Source: Alistipes sp.
GTDB taxonomy: Bacteria > Bacteroidota > Bacteroidia > Bacteroidales > Rikenellaceae
Length of the DNA stretch: 36,139 nucleotides
Direction: 5' to 3'
NCBI GenBank assembly: GCA_017624955.1
Contig: JAGAMA010000008.1
Location: 1-36,139, forward strand
Position numbers and translations under genes: made by a program. Numbering within the stretch: the first letter of the stretch is position 1; every line of letters begins with the position of its first letter. This document shows, piece by piece, positions 21,997-31,293 of this stretch. Under the pieces are notes generated by a model that worked only from the letters and a program-made list of their open reading frames with translations, did no database searches and had not been told where the DNA came from.

Positions 21997-24366
21997 ATGA
22001 GATACCGTTTATCGCAAATTGCGGCCATCACGGGTGGCCGATTGCTGGGTGAGAATCATGAGGTTCGCTCGGTAGCTACCGACAGCCGCTCGCTTTCGTG
22101 CGAGTTGGGTGCCGAACCGATGTTTGTGGCCATGCATGGCCAACACCACGATTCGCACGACTACCTCGAAGATGTGGCACACCGAGGCGTGAAGGCCTTT
22201 ATGGTCGAGCACGAGGTGGCGCTTGCGGAGGGACAGGGTGCCGTGGTGGTGCGCAACGCCATCGAGGCTCTGCAGCAGTTGGCGGCCTATCACCGCGCCC
22301 TGTTCCGTGGTACGGTGGTCGGCATCACGGGCTTGAACGGCAAGACGGTCATCAAGGAGTGGATTGCCGAGGAGCTGCCCATGCAGGTTAAGTTCTACCG
22401 CTCGCCCAAGAGCTACAATTCGCAGCTCGGCGTGCCCCTCTCGGTGTTGATGTTGGAGGGGGACGAGGAGTTGGCCATCTTCGAGGCGGGCATCTCGGAG
22501 ATGGGCGAGATGGAGCGCCTGGAGCGGATTATCCGCCCCGATGTGGTGCTCTTTACCTCGCTGGGCGATGCGCATCAGGAGCACTTCACGACCCTGGAGC
22601 AGAAGGCGCGCGAGAAGCTCGTGCTGGCTCGTTCGGCGCGTAAGATTCTCTACCACGGTCACTACCGCACGCTGGCTGCCGAGATCGAGAGCCGCTATGC
22701 GGATCGTGAGCTCACGGATGCCGCCACCTTTGTCGCTCCGGCCGTGGAGCTGGTCGGTGGCGAGGCCTCGCAGCGCAATGCCCAACTTGTGGAGGCCTTC
22801 CTGGCGGCGATGGGGTATCCCCACGCCTCCTTTGCGACGATCCCGTCGGTGGCCATGCGCCTGGAGCTGAAGGAGGGCATCCACCGCTCGATTTTGGTAA
22901 ACGATGCCTATAACCTCGATCTGAACTCGTTGGCGCTGGCACTCGACTACCTGCATACGGTAGCCGATGATCGTCGTCGGGTCTTGATCCTTTCGGATAT
23001 TGCGCAGAGCAACCTCTCGGATGAGGCGCTTTATACGCGCGTGGCAACGATGGTGGCCCGTGCCGGTGTGGATCGCCTGATCGGTATCGGCAGTCGCATT
23101 GCGGCGGCTGCGGATCGCTTCGCCTGCGAGAAGGAGTTTTATCCCACGACCGATGCCTGCCTGGCCGGATTAAGCCCCTTGTCGCTCGCCGATTCGGTGG
23201 TGCTGTTGAAGGGGGCGCGCTCGTTCCGCTTCGAAAAGTTGGCACACGCCCTCTCCGAGAAGAGCCATACGACCGTCCTGGAGGTCAATCTCGATGCCAT
23301 GACACGCAACCTGAACCGTTTCCGTGCCCGTGTGGGGGAGGGGGTGAAGATGATCGCCATGGTCAAGGCTTCGAGCTACGGGGCGGGCGACTTCGAGGTG
23401 GCGCAGATGCTGCAACACCAGGGGGTGGCGATGCTGGCGGTCGCCTTTACCGATGAGGGCGTGTTGCTGCGTGAGCGGGGTATCCGCCTGCCGATTGTGG
23501 TGCTCAATGCCGATTCGGACAGCTTTGAGCAGATGATCGCCTACCGCCTCGAGCCGGAGATTTACAGCTTGCACTCGTTAGAGAGTTTTGCCTCGGCAGT
23601 GGCCCATGCCGGTGAGGAGCACTATCCGATCCACCTGAAATTGGATACGGGCATGCACCGCCTGGGCTTCGAGAAAGAGGAGATTGATGCGCTCATCGAG
23701 CGCCTCGATGCGATGCCCCAGGTGCGCGTAAGCTCGCTCTTTACCCACCTTTCGTGTGCCGATGATGCCTCGGAGGATGACTTTACGCGCGAGCAGATTG
23801 CCCTCTTTGATCGCCTCACGCAGCGCGTGCAGGGGGCGTTGGGTTATCCCGTGATGCGCCACGCCTCGGCTTCGGCCGCCATGTGGCGATTCGCCGAGGG
23901 GCGTTTCGATGCCTGCCGCCTCGGTATCGGCCTTTATGGTTATGGCGAGGCAGGCGAGGAGCCGTTGGAACCCGTCTCGACCCTCAAGACCCGCATCGTG
24001 CAGCTTAAACGCCATACGGCCGGAACGTGCATCGGCTATGGTCGCCAGGGCCTTTTGGAGCGCGATTCGGTGGTGGCAACGATTCCGATCGGCTATGCCG
24101 ACGGCCTGGATCGAAAACTCGGCTGTGGCCGCTGGTCGATGCTCATCGGTGGTGTGGCGTGCCCGATCGTGGGGCGTGTCTGCATGGATAGCTGCATGAT
24201 CGATGTAACGGATGTGGAGGGGGTCAAGGAGGGCAACGAGGTGGTTGTCTTCTCCCCTGCGAAGTGCAACGATGCCGCCGCCATGGCACAGGTGTTGGGC
24301 ACGATCCCCTATGAGATTTTAACAAGCATATCGACGCGCGTGAAGCGCATCTATATTAAAGAGTAA
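21997..24366 (+). CDS. Bifunctional MurF / alanine racemase
   Basis: A fusion of about 789 residues. The first half (about 1-425) is UDP-MurNAc-tripeptide:D-Ala-D-Ala ligase, with the ATP loop GITGLNGKT (about 108-116). The second half (about 430-789) is a PLP-dependent alanine racemase: the cofactor Lys lies in AMVKASSYGAG (about 455) and the second catalytic residue, Tyr, in CIGYGRQG (about 680). Racemisation of L-Ala supplies the D-Ala-D-Ala that the MurF half adds, so the fusion couples steps of one pathway. It is a known Bacteroidota arrangement. ATG 21997 (MRYRLSQ) is chosen over an in-frame TTG at 21979. The next gene begins directly after the stop codon. Confidence 0.95.
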   Translation: MRYRLSQIAAITGGRLLGENHEVRSVATDSRSLSCELGAEPMFVAMHGQHHDSHDYLEDVAHRGVKAFMVEHEVALAEGQGAVVVRNAIEALQQLAAYHRALFRGTVVGITGLNGKTVIKEWIAEELPMQVKFYRSPKSYNSQLGVPLSVLMLEGDEELAIFEAGISEMGEMERLERIIRPDVVLFTSLGDAHQEHFTTLEQKAREKLVLARSARKILYHGHYRTLAAEIESRYADRELTDAATFVAPAVELVGGEASQRNAQLVEAFLAAMGYPHASFATIPSVAMRLELKEGIHRSILVNDAYNLDLNSLALALDYLHTVADDRRRVLILSDIAQSNLSDEALYTRVATMVARAGVDRLIGIGSRIAAAADRFACEKEFYPTTDACLAGLSPLSLADSVVLLKGARSFRFEKLAHALSEKSHTTVLEVNLDAMTRNLNRFRARVGEGVKMIAMVKASSYGAGDFEVAQMLQHQGVAMLAVAFTDEGVLLRERGIRLPIVVLNADSDSFEQMIAYRLEPEIYSLHSLESFASAVAHAGEEHYPIHLKLDTGMHRLGFEKEEIDALIERLDAMPQVRVSSLFTHLSCADDASEDDFTREQIALFDRLTQRVQGALGYPVMRHASASAAMWRFAEGRFDACRLGIGLYGYGEAGEEPLEPVSTLKTRIVQLKRHTAGTCIGYGRQGLLERDSVVATIPIGYADGLDRKLGCGRWSMLIGGVACPIVGRVCMDSCMIDVTDVEGVKEGNEVVVFSPAKCNDAAAMAQVLGTIPYEILTSISTRVKRIYIKE

Positions 24367-25080
24367 ATGGAGAGAGGCGTACTCTATATGATCCCCTGTC
24401 CGATTTCGGACGAAACGACCCCCTGGGAGGTGCTCCCCGAGGCGAATCGACGCATCATGCAGTCGCTCGACTACTTTATTGTCGAGAATACGCGCACGGC
24501 ACGTCGCTTCCTCTCGAAGGCGGCTCTGGGGCTGAAGATCGACGAGTTGGAGTTTGTCGAGCTGAACGAACATACGGTGGCGGGCGAGGCGATCGAACGG
24601 ATGATTGCCCCCGTGCTGGAGGGGCGCTCGGCGGGTGTGATCTCCGAGGCGGGTGTACCGGGTGTTGCCGACCCGGGGGCGTTGGTCGTCGAGGCGGCCC
24701 ATCGCAAGGGTATCCGCGTGGTGCCGCTCATCGGCCCTTCGTCGATTCTGCTGGCGGTGATGGCCTCGGGACTCAACGGCCAATCCTTCGCCTTCAACGG
24801 CTACCTGCCCGTCAAAGGGCCTGAGCGCCAAAAGGCGATCCGCTTCTTTGAGCGCCGAGCTCATCAGGAGCATCAGTCGCAACTCTTCATCGAGGCTCCT
24901 TACCGCAACCAAAAGCTTGCGGAGGAGCTGCTGCAGACCCTGCAGGCCGAGACGCGCCTGACGATTGCGATGGATCTGACGGCCCCCACGGAGTGGATTC
25001 GTACGCTTCGCGTGGCCGAATGGCGAAAAACCAAGCTGCCCGAACTGAACAAGCGCCCCGCCATCTGGATCATCGGGTAG
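24367..25080 (+). CDS. RsmI-like tetrapyrrole-methylase-family SAM methyltransferase
   Basis: A 237-residue SAM-dependent methyltransferase. FIVENTRTARRFL corresponds to the AEDTR motif of RsmI, SEAGVPGVADPGALVV to its SDAGTPxxSDPG motif, and VPLIGPSSI to the PGPSA loop. RsmI methylates the ribose of 16S rRNA C1402. The protein is shorter than RsmI (about 280) and lacks the C-terminal extension, and the first motif reads MIPCPIS where RsmI has VATPIGN, so the target may differ. It abuts the murF-alr stop with no gap and is the last gene of the unit. A role in rRNA methylation is inferred from the family. Confidence 0.82.
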   Translation: MERGVLYMIPCPISDETTPWEVLPEANRRIMQSLDYFIVENTRTARRFLSKAALGLKIDELEFVELNEHTVAGEAIERMIAPVLEGRSAGVISEAGVPGVADPGALVVEAAHRKGIRVVPLIGPSSILLAVMASGLNGQSFAFNGYLPVKGPERQKAIRFFERRAHQEHQSQLFIEAPYRNQKLAEELLQTLQAETRLTIAMDLTAPTEWIRTLRVAEWRKTKLPELNKRPAIWIIG

Positions 25081-25086
25081 TTGGTA

Positions 25087-25094
25087 TATAATTT
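25087..25094 (+). promoter_or_regulatory. Near-consensus -7 box before grpE (ATAATTTG)
   Basis: TATATAATTTG lies just upstream; its last eight bases match TAnnTTTG imperfectly. It would start transcription near 25100-25104, which makes the ATG at 25134 the likely grpE start. No heat-shock inverted repeat (CIRCE) is seen. Confidence 0.35.
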
Positions 25095-25133
25095 GCGCTT
25101 ACTATGTTGTGGAAACGAAGAAAAAACAAAAAT

Positions 25134-25736
25134 ATGACTCAGGAAAAGATTTATAATGAGGAGGTTGCCGGCGATGCCGGTTTTGCGGAGGGCCCTGTTG
25201 CTCCCGCGTGTGAGGGTGCGCCCTGTGCCAATGTGGCAGACGAGGATGCCCCTGCAACTGACACAATGGCAGATGCCCCTGCGGCCGAAGATGAATTGGT
25301 CAAACTGGCTGCGGAGGTAGCCGAGTGGAAAGATAAGTTCCTGCGCCTGCAGGCCGAGTTCGACAACTATCGCAAGCGCACGCTGCGCGAGAAGATGGAG
25401 CTCGTGGAGACGGGCGGTAAGGATGTCCTGCTGGCGATGCTCCCCGTCAAGGATGATATGGAGCGTGCCGTAGCGGCTATGATGAAAACCGAGGATGTGG
25501 AGTCGGTGCGCCAGGGTGTGCAGCTCATTTCGCAGAAGTTTACCGATGCCCTCAAGCAGCGCGGTGTCACGCAGATCGAGGTCGTAGGTCAGCCCTTCGA
25601 CGAGGAGGTGGCCGAGGCCGTTGCCCGTTTTGCTGCCGGCGAGGAGCAGAAGGGGTTGGTGATTGACTGCGTGCAGACGGGTTATCGTCTGGGCGAGCGT
25701 GTGTTGCGTTTTGCAAAAGTAGTTGTAGGAGAGTAA
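25134..25736 (+). CDS. grpE: GrpE, nucleotide-exchange factor of DnaK
   Basis: GrpE releases ADP from DnaK during protein refolding. About 200 residues: an acidic Ala-rich N-terminus (about 1-60), a long helix (about 60-100, with [14 protein letters not shown], the GrpE signature), and a C-terminal beta domain with [20 protein letters not shown] and [11 protein letters not shown]. An in-frame ATG at 25104 would add ten basic residues and coincides with the expected transcript start, so ATG 25134 (MTQEKIYN) is preferred. dnaJ begins 4 bases after the stop, forming a grpE-dnaJ operon; dnaK is not in the window. Confidence 0.93.
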   Translation: MTQEKIYNEEVAGDAGFAEGPVAPACEGAPCANVADEDAPATDTMADAPAAEDELVKLAAEVAEWKDKFLRLQAEFDNYRKRTLREKMELVETGGKDVLLAMLPVKDDMERAVAAMMKTEDVESVRQGVQLISQKFTDALKQRGVTQIEVVGQPFDEEVAEAVARFAAGEEQKGLVIDCVQTGYRLGERVLRFAKVVVGE

Positions 25737-25740
25737 GAAG

Positions 25741-26898
25741 ATGGCAGAAAAGAGAGACTACTACGAGGTGTTGGGCGTGGCGAAAAACGCCAATGCCGAC
25801 GAAATAAAGAAGGCCTACCGCAAGGCGGCTATCAAGTATCACCCCGACAAGAATCCGGGCGATAAGGAGGCCGAGGAGAAGTTTAAGGAGGCTGCCGAGG
25901 CCTATGATGTGCTGTCGAATCCCGACAAGCGCGCCCGCTACGACCAGTTCGGCCACGCCGGCATGAGTGGCGCGGCAGGTGGCGCAGGTGGCTTCGGAGG
26001 CGGTTTTGGCGGCTTCTCGATGGAGGATATCTTCTCGCAGTTTGGCGATATCTTCGGTGGTCACTTCGGCGGCGGCTTCCGCTCGTCGGGGGGTGGCCGT
26101 TCGGTCAATCGCGGCTCGGATTTGCGTATCAAGGTGCGCCTGACGTTGCAGGAGATCGCCGAGGGTGTGACCAAGAAGCTCAAGATTAACAAGACCCTCG
26201 CCTGTGAGCAGTGCGGAGGTACGGGTGCCAAGGATAGCTCCTCGTATTCGACCTGCTCGACCTGTAACGGTACGGGCTATGTCGTGACGATGCAGAACTC
26301 CTTCTTTGGCCGTATGCAGATGCAGTCGGTCTGCCCCACCTGCGGTGGCGAGGGTAAGATCATCACCGCCAAGTGCGAAAAGTGTGGCGGCGAGGGTACG
26401 ACACGCGGCCAGGAGGTGGTCGAGATCAAGATTCCTGCCGGTGTCGGCGAGGGCATGGTGCTCACCGTCTCGGGTAAGGGTAATGCAGCCCGCCACGGTG
26501 GCGTGAACGGTGACCTGCAGGTGCTCATCGAGGAGGAGCCGCATCCCGAGCTGCTGCGCGATGGCAACGATCTGATCCACAACCTCAATATCACCGTTAC
26601 GACTGCCCTCTTGGGTGGTACGGTGGAGGTGCCGACCGTCGATGGCCGTGCCAAGATCAAGATTGCCCCGGGTACCCATGCCGGCAAGGTGCTCCGCCTC
26701 GGTGGTAAGGGTCTGCCCGATGTGAATGGCTATGGCCGTGGTGATGAGCTGGTGGTGGTCGATATCACCATCCCCGATCGCCTCTCCAAGGAGGAGCGCA
26801 AACTCGTCGAGCAACTCGCCGAGCAGCCCTCTTTCCAGAAGGCAGAGTCGGTCAAGAACCAGAATATATTTGAGCGCATGAAGAACTTCTTCCGTTGA
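25741..26898 (+). CDS. dnaJ: DnaJ co-chaperone
   Basis: A 385-residue type I Hsp40 that delivers substrates to DnaK and stimulates its ATPase. J domain (about 1-70) with the HPD motif (YHPDKNPGD), a Gly/Phe-rich segment (about 75-125), then four zinc-binding repeats: [24 protein letters not shown] and CEKCGGEG (about 155-225). The third and fourth have Glu in place of Thr or Arg before the last Gly, within family variation. The C-terminal substrate-binding domains follow. Second gene of the grpE-dnaJ operon. The stop codon lies inside a perfect 15-bp inverted repeat. Confidence 0.96.
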   Translation: MAEKRDYYEVLGVAKNANADEIKKAYRKAAIKYHPDKNPGDKEAEEKFKEAAEAYDVLSNPDKRARYDQFGHAGMSGAAGGAGGFGGGFGGFSMEDIFSQFGDIFGGHFGGGFRSSGGGRSVNRGSDLRIKVRLTLQEIAEGVTKKLKINKTLACEQCGGTGAKDSSSYSTCSTCNGTGYVVTMQNSFFGRMQMQSVCPTCGGEGKIITAKCEKCGGEGTTRGQEVVEIKIPAGVGEGMVLTVSGKGNAARHGGVNGDLQVLIEEEPHPELLRDGNDLIHNLNITVTTALLGGTVEVPTVDGRAKIKIAPGTHAGKVLRLGGKGLPDVNGYGRGDELVVVDITIPDRLSKEERKLVEQLAEQPSFQKAESVKNQNIFERMKNFFR

Positions 26899-26921
26899 TT
26901 TTAGGCTAAAATCAACGGAAG
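26889..26921. repeat. Perfect inverted repeat spanning the dnaJ stop codon
   Basis: CTTCCGTTGATTTTA (26889-26903) and its exact complement (26907-26921) are separated by GGC. The TGA stop is in the left arm. No T-tract follows, so it is not a standard terminator; it may stabilise the mRNA 3' end or be a protein-binding site. Confidence 0.8.
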
Positions 26922-26923
26922 GG

Positions 26924-26959
<36 letters not shown>

Positions 26960-26962
26960 CCG

Positions 26963-26996
26963 AAAATAATTTTTAATTTTTAATTCTAAATTTTGT
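26963..26996. repeat. AT-rich dispersed module before the small membrane protein gene
   Basis: Runs of TTTTTAA and TCTAAATTTTG match the AT-rich modules at about 5890 and 14130. It ends at the ATG; TAAATTTTG resembles a -7 box with one extra base, so it may act as promoter with almost no leader. Confidence 0.45.
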
Positions 26997-27437
26997 ATGG
27001 GTCTGTTTTCGCCCTATAAGCGACACGCGAATAAGTTTAACTACATCCCGCGCTACTTCGATCCCGCAAAGGAGCAGCGCGAGCAGCGTCGTGCCGAGTT
27101 GCGTGGTGAGCGTTCGGACGATACGAGCGAGTACATGCCGGGTAAGTATATCCGTACCCAGCGTGAGGCGCGTGCCGCCAAGCGCGAGGGCGACAAAACC
27201 CGTCAGGGAGGTTCGATTTGGAAGCCGATATTGGGCGCGGCCCTCATTCTGCTCTTTGTGGCCATGCTCTTCCCGCGTCTGGTGGGAGCCTTCAGCAAGG
27301 CCAAGCAGGCGCACGCAACCCAGCAGATGGAGTACAAACCGCGTGAGGCGACCTCGGCACTCGACCAGTCGGGTATCAGCGACGTGGAGTGGCAGGCGCA
27401 ACCCATTACGATCGTACCGAACGACTATACCGAATAA
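26997..27437 (+). CDS. Small single-pass membrane protein upstream of mutL
   Basis: A 146-residue protein of no known function. The N-terminal half is strongly basic and probably cytoplasmic: FSPYKRHANKFNYIPRYFD, then a charged stretch (about 24-70). One membrane segment spans about 76-98 (ILGAALILLFVAMLFP), followed by a polar periplasmic tail of about 45 residues. I recognise the opening motif (KRHANKFNYIPRYFDP) as resembling hypothetical proteins in other Bacteroidales but cannot assign a family. mutL begins 14 bases after the stop, so they are probably co-transcribed. No catalytic motif is seen. Confidence 0.75.
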   Translation: MGLFSPYKRHANKFNYIPRYFDPAKEQREQRRAELRGERSDDTSEYMPGKYIRTQREARAAKREGDKTRQGGSIWKPILGAALILLFVAMLFPRLVGAFSKAKQAHATQQMEYKPREATSALDQSGISDVEWQAQPITIVPNDYTE

Positions 27438-27451
27438 CCCCAACGAAAGCA

Positions 27452-29452
27452 ATGGCCGACAGAATCCAACTACTGCCCGAGGTTGTAGCCAACCAGATCG
27501 CCGCCGGTGAGGTGGTGAACCGTCCTGCATCGGTCGTCAAGGAGATGATGGAGAACGCGATCGATGCCGGTGCATCGTGCGTGAAGGTCAATTTCCGTGA
27601 CGGCGGCAAGGAGCTCATCCAGATTGTGGATGACGGGTGCGGTATGTCGGCCCTCGATGCCCGCATGGCCTTCGATCGGCACGCCACCTCGAAGATCCGC
27701 TCCGTGGAGGATATCTATCGCCTTCACACCTTCGGATTCCGTGGCGAGGCCCTGGCCTCGATTGCGGCCGTCTCGCAGGTCGAACTGCGCACGCGCCAGG
27801 CGGAGGATGAGTTGGGTACGGTGACCGAGATTCACGGCGGAGCCTTCCTTTCGCAGCAACCCGTGGTCTGCCCCGTAGGTTCGCAATTCTTTGTGCGCAA
27901 CCTCTTCTACAATGTGCCGGCGCGTCGTCGTTTCCTCGAGAAGAGCACCACCTCGGCCAAGCAGATCAAGAGCGAATTTCAGCGCGTAGCCCTCTGCCAT
28001 CCCGACGTGAGCTTCGAACTCTACGCCAATGATGCCCCGATCTATCAGCTGCCCGTCGGCTCACTCGCCACGCGCATTGTCGATCTGATGGGGCGCTCCA
28101 TTAAGCAAAACCTGTTGGAGGTCGATGCCTCGACCTCGATCGCCTCGCTCAAGGGCTACATCGGTCGTCCTGCAGCCGCCAAGCAACGCAACCAGGAGCA
28201 ATTCCTCTTTGTCAATGGCCGCTACTTCAAGTCACCCTACCTCGTAAGTGCCTTGTTGCGCGGTTACGACAAGCTGATTCCGCCGACGGCGCAGCCCTCC
28301 TACTTCCTGTTCCTCGAGATTGATCCCTCGCGCATCGATGTCAATATCCACCCCCAAAAGACGGAGGTGAAATTTGCCGATGAGGAGGCCGTATGGCAGA
28401 TTGTCAATGCTGCCGTGCGCGAAACGCTCGCCAAGTCGGGTGCCGTGCCGATGATGGATTTCGACCAGGAGCAGAGTGTCGAGATTCCCGTGATGGGGCG
28501 CGGGGTGATCTACGGTGAACCCAGCGCGGTGCAGAATAGCGACTATAACCCCTTTAGCGACAGCTATATCGACCCCTCGGCTCCCGATCCGAATCAGAAC
28601 TATCGCGGCTTCGATGTTCCCTATACGGGGTCGGTGGAGCGCTCGAGCCTCTCGGATACGGGCTTTGCCGCTCCCGCGATGCCGCGATCGCATATCCCCG
28701 CCTCGATTCCCTTTGGAGGGGGCGAGGAGGAGTTTGACGACTTCCGTGCCGGTGTGAGCGAACCCGACGAAGAGGAGGATCGCAGCTATATGCTTTCGGT
28801 CGGGGAGCCGACCCTCCCGACCGAGAACGAGTATTGGGAGGTGGCCTCCGAGGGGGCTGTGCAGCAGCAGATTGCGCTGGAGGAGAAGCCTTCGTTGAGC
28901 CATCCGATTTCGATCGGTGGTGCGATGGCCATCGCCCTGAAGGAGGGTCAGCCGATGCTCATCGACCTGCGCCGAGCCGAGGAGCGCATCCTCTTCGAGG
29001 GGTATATGCAGATGATTCACAAGGCGCAGGGGGTGAGTCAGCAGCTGCTCTTTCCCGAGGAGGTGATCCTCTCGAAGGGGGAGTATGACCTGTTGGTGGA
29101 GCATGAGGTGGAGCTCGCCTCGCTCGGCTTTGACCTCCGTTTTGGTGCCGAGGAGCGTATCGAGGTGCGCGGTCTGCCGGCCGATGTGGCGGTGGAGGAG
29201 CTGGAGGGGGTGCTCTACGAATTGGTGGGGCTCTTTGCCGAGCCGTGCTGTGATGCCGACCGTTGTCGGGAGCGCACGGCGGCCCTGTTGGCTGCGCGTG
29301 GTGCGCGTCGCGTGAAGACGGTCCTGGAGCCCGAAGCGTTAGAGGCGCTGCTCGACCGCCTGTGCGCGGTGGAGAATTTCAGCTTCTCGCCATCGGGTAA
29401 GCCGATCCTGGTGGCACTCAGCGCTGAAGAGTTGCGCGCCAAACTCGGATAA
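27452..29452 (+). CDS. mutL: DNA mismatch repair protein MutL
   Basis: A 666-residue MutL. The N-terminal GHKL ATPase is intact: ENAIDAGA, DDGCGM, RHATSKI and GFRGEALASI (about 30-105). A long acidic, poorly conserved linker (about 340-470) leads to the dimerisation domain. In endonuclease-type MutL the motif DQHAxxExxxxE is expected near LIDLRRAEERILFE (about 510-523); here the QHA part reads LRR, and the C-terminal CPHGRP is SPSGKP. This suggests loss of nicking activity, though the fold can be kept. The frame is open to 27389 but ATG 27452 (MADRIQLLP) is the usual MutL start and avoids overlapping the upstream gene. Confidence 0.94.
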   Translation: MADRIQLLPEVVANQIAAGEVVNRPASVVKEMMENAIDAGASCVKVNFRDGGKELIQIVDDGCGMSALDARMAFDRHATSKIRSVEDIYRLHTFGFRGEALASIAAVSQVELRTRQAEDELGTVTEIHGGAFLSQQPVVCPVGSQFFVRNLFYNVPARRRFLEKSTTSAKQIKSEFQRVALCHPDVSFELYANDAPIYQLPVGSLATRIVDLMGRSIKQNLLEVDASTSIASLKGYIGRPAAAKQRNQEQFLFVNGRYFKSPYLVSALLRGYDKLIPPTAQPSYFLFLEIDPSRIDVNIHPQKTEVKFADEEAVWQIVNAAVRETLAKSGAVPMMDFDQEQSVEIPVMGRGVIYGEPSAVQNSDYNPFSDSYIDPSAPDPNQNYRGFDVPYTGSVERSSLSDTGFAAPAMPRSHIPASIPFGGGEEEFDDFRAGVSEPDEEEDRSYMLSVGEPTLPTENEYWEVASEGAVQQQIALEEKPSLSHPISIGGAMAIALKEGQPMLIDLRRAEERILFEGYMQMIHKAQGVSQQLLFPEEVILSKGEYDLLVEHEVELASLGFDLRFGAEERIEVRGLPADVAVEELEGVLYELVGLFAEPCCDADRCRERTAALLAARGARRVKTVLEPEALEALLDRLCAVENFSFSPSGKPILVALSAEELRAKLG

Positions 29453-29467
29453 TTTAGGAAAATTAGG

Positions 29468-29475
29468 TACCTTTG
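29468..29475 (+). promoter_or_regulatory. -7 box of the rhomboid gene (TACCTTTG)
   Basis: TACCTTTG fits TAnnTTTG and lies 14 bases before the ATG at 29490, giving a leader of only a few bases. It overlaps the region directly after the mutL stop. Confidence 0.55.
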
Positions 29476-29489
29476 TAAAAAGTACAAGC

Positions 29490-30092
29490 ATGAATCGCTA
29501 TTCAACGATGCCGCCGGTTATCAAAAACCTGCTTATCATCAATATCCTGGCCTTTATGGCCGTGAAGATGCTCCCCATCGGGTGGCAGTTGGGCCAATGG
29601 TTTGCCCTCTCGCTCGGCACGTCGGAGTTTCACACCTACCAATATATTACCTACATGTTCCTGCATGCCGACCTGGAGCACCTCTTCTTCAATATGTTTG
29701 CGCTCTGGATGTTTGGTCGCACGCTCGAATATGAACTCGGCTCACAACGCTTCCTGATCTACTACCTCGCCTGCGGTATCGGTGCGGCGTTGGTGCAGTA
29801 TGGCGTGGCGTGGCTGATGGGCGAGTTGCCGCTTGTGCTGGTGGGTGCTTCGGGTGCCGTGATGGGCCTTTTGCTGGCCTTCGGTGTGATGCACCCCAAC
29901 GCGACGATTATGCTCTTGATCCCCCCGATTCCGATGAAGGCCAAGTGGTTTGTGATCATCTATGCCGTCATCGAGCTCTTCCTCGGTTGGCGAGGCGTGG
30001 GGCAGGTGGCACACTTCGCCCATGTGGGCGGTATGTTGTGGGGCTGGGCATTGCTCTACTACTGGAAAAAACGGGGTGAAATCTACTACTAA
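29490..30092 (+). CDS. Rhomboid-family intramembrane serine protease
   Basis: A 200-residue six-helix membrane protease. The catalytic serine is Ser121 in VGASGAVMG; the histidine is His178 in FAHVGG on the last helix. HLFFN (64-68) on helix two is the conserved HxxxN that shapes the oxyanion hole. It cleaves transmembrane segments of client proteins in the inner membrane; clients are unknown. The EEP-family gene follows 17 bases after the stop, so they form a two-gene unit. Bacteroidales often have two rhomboid genes in tandem at such a locus; only one is present here. Confidence 0.93.
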   Translation: MNRYSTMPPVIKNLLIINILAFMAVKMLPIGWQLGQWFALSLGTSEFHTYQYITYMFLHADLEHLFFNMFALWMFGRTLEYELGSQRFLIYYLACGIGAALVQYGVAWLMGELPLVLVGASGAVMGLLLAFGVMHPNATIMLLIPPIPMKAKWFVIIYAVIELFLGWRGVGQVAHFAHVGGMLWGWALLYYWKKRGEIYY

Positions 30093-30109
30093 CCGACGCG
30101 CAGCACACA

Positions 30110-31267
30110 ATGGCCAAATATGATACATACTATACCGACTACGGCGGTGGCAGCAAGGCCGCGCGCCCGAGTTTGGTGATGATCCTCGTGGATCTGGCGC
30201 TCACGCTCCTCTCCGTGGTGGTCTTTGTGATGCTCCTCACGGCGCTCATCGTCTCACGCATCGACCCCGAATATACCTGGGCGCTGCCGATGCTGGGGTT
30301 GATTGCTCCGTGGCTCTACCTGCTGACGATTATCCTGGCGCTTTATTGGGTGGTGCGCTGGCGCTTGAAACGGGCTGCATTGATGGCCTTTGCCTGCCTC
30401 ATCGGCCTCTTCTCCGTCTCGCTCTTCTGGCGACCCGATGCCCACCGCAAAGAGTTGCAACGCAAATACGACAAGAACTTCTCCTACAGCAAGCGCGCCT
30501 TTAAGCTACTCTCGTACAACGTGCGCTTTTTCTACGACGATGCGGGCGAGAGCTCGGCCGACAGCGTGGCCGCCTTCTTGGAGCGTGTCAATCCCGATGT
30601 GGTCTGCCTGCAGGAGTATTACCCCGACCTGGCGGCCCACTCGGAGCGCCTGATGCGCCTGGTGGAGGAGTACAACACCGTGCAATTCGACCCGGGCGAG
30701 GGGAATTGGCACCGCCAGGCGATTCTTTCGCGCTACAAGGTGTTGCGTTCGGGCGTGATTATGCGCCCCACGAAGTCGATTTGGGCCGACCTGCTGATCC
30801 GCGAGGATACGGTGCGCGTGGTGAACAGCCACCTGCAATCGACCGGCATCACGGCCTTCGACAGCGAGTACCTCACGGGGCATGCCTACCTGCTGGATAC
30901 GGCACGCGAGGAGAAGCTGCGCAGCATTGTGAGCCGCTTCCACGATAATTGTGTGGTGCGCGCCGATGAGGCCGATACGATCCGTGGTCACCTCGATTCG
31001 CTGGCCCCTCGGATGCAGATCCTTTGCGGCGACTTTAACGATACCCCCCTGTCGTACACCTACCGCCGTTTGGCACGCGGTTTGAACGATGCCTTCTCCG
31101 AAGCCGGCGAGGGCTATTCGCACACCTTCCGTGGCTTCTTCGATGTCCTGCGCATCGATTATGTCCTCTCGTCGGACCACTTCGAGGCCCTCTCCTATGA
31201 GGTGCCCAAGGTTCCGCACTCGGACCACCTGCCCGTGTTGGTGCGCCTCGTGCGACGTGAAGAGTAA
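30110..31267 (+). CDS. Membrane-anchored endonuclease/exonuclease/phosphatase-family protein
   Basis: A 385-residue protein with three N-terminal membrane segments (about 22-48, 55-82, 87-107) and an EEP catalytic domain (about 125-383). Metal-site and catalytic motifs are in order: Asn in LLSYNVRFF, Glu in CLQEYYPD, NSHLQS, the Asp/Asn pair in LCGDFNDTP, and Asp-His in HSDHLPVL at the C-terminus. The superfamily includes nucleases, sphingomyelinases and inositol phosphatases; membrane anchoring and lack of DNA-binding additions leave the substrate open. Paired with the rhomboid gene, it may be a membrane-linked hydrolase, but this is inference. Confidence 0.9.
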   Translation: MAKYDTYYTDYGGGSKAARPSLVMILVDLALTLLSVVVFVMLLTALIVSRIDPEYTWALPMLGLIAPWLYLLTIILALYWVVRWRLKRAALMAFACLIGLFSVSLFWRPDAHRKELQRKYDKNFSYSKRAFKLLSYNVRFFYDDAGESSADSVAAFLERVNPDVVCLQEYYPDLAAHSERLMRLVEEYNTVQFDPGEGNWHRQAILSRYKVLRSGVIMRPTKSIWADLLIREDTVRVVNSHLQSTGITAFDSEYLTGHAYLLDTAREEKLRSIVSRFHDNCVVRADEADTIRGHLDSLAPRMQILCGDFNDTPLSYTYRRLARGLNDAFSEAGEGYSHTFRGFFDVLRIDYVLSSDHFEALSYEVPKVPHSDHLPVLVRLVRREE

Positions 31268-31293
31268 CTTACTAACCTTAAAATAAAACGATT

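Noticed and set aside
24367-25080. Assignment as a tetrapyrrole biosynthesis methylase (CobA/CysG type)
   Set aside because: The ENTR and SEAGVPGVADPG motifs follow the RsmI branch, and no haem or cobalamin genes are nearby.
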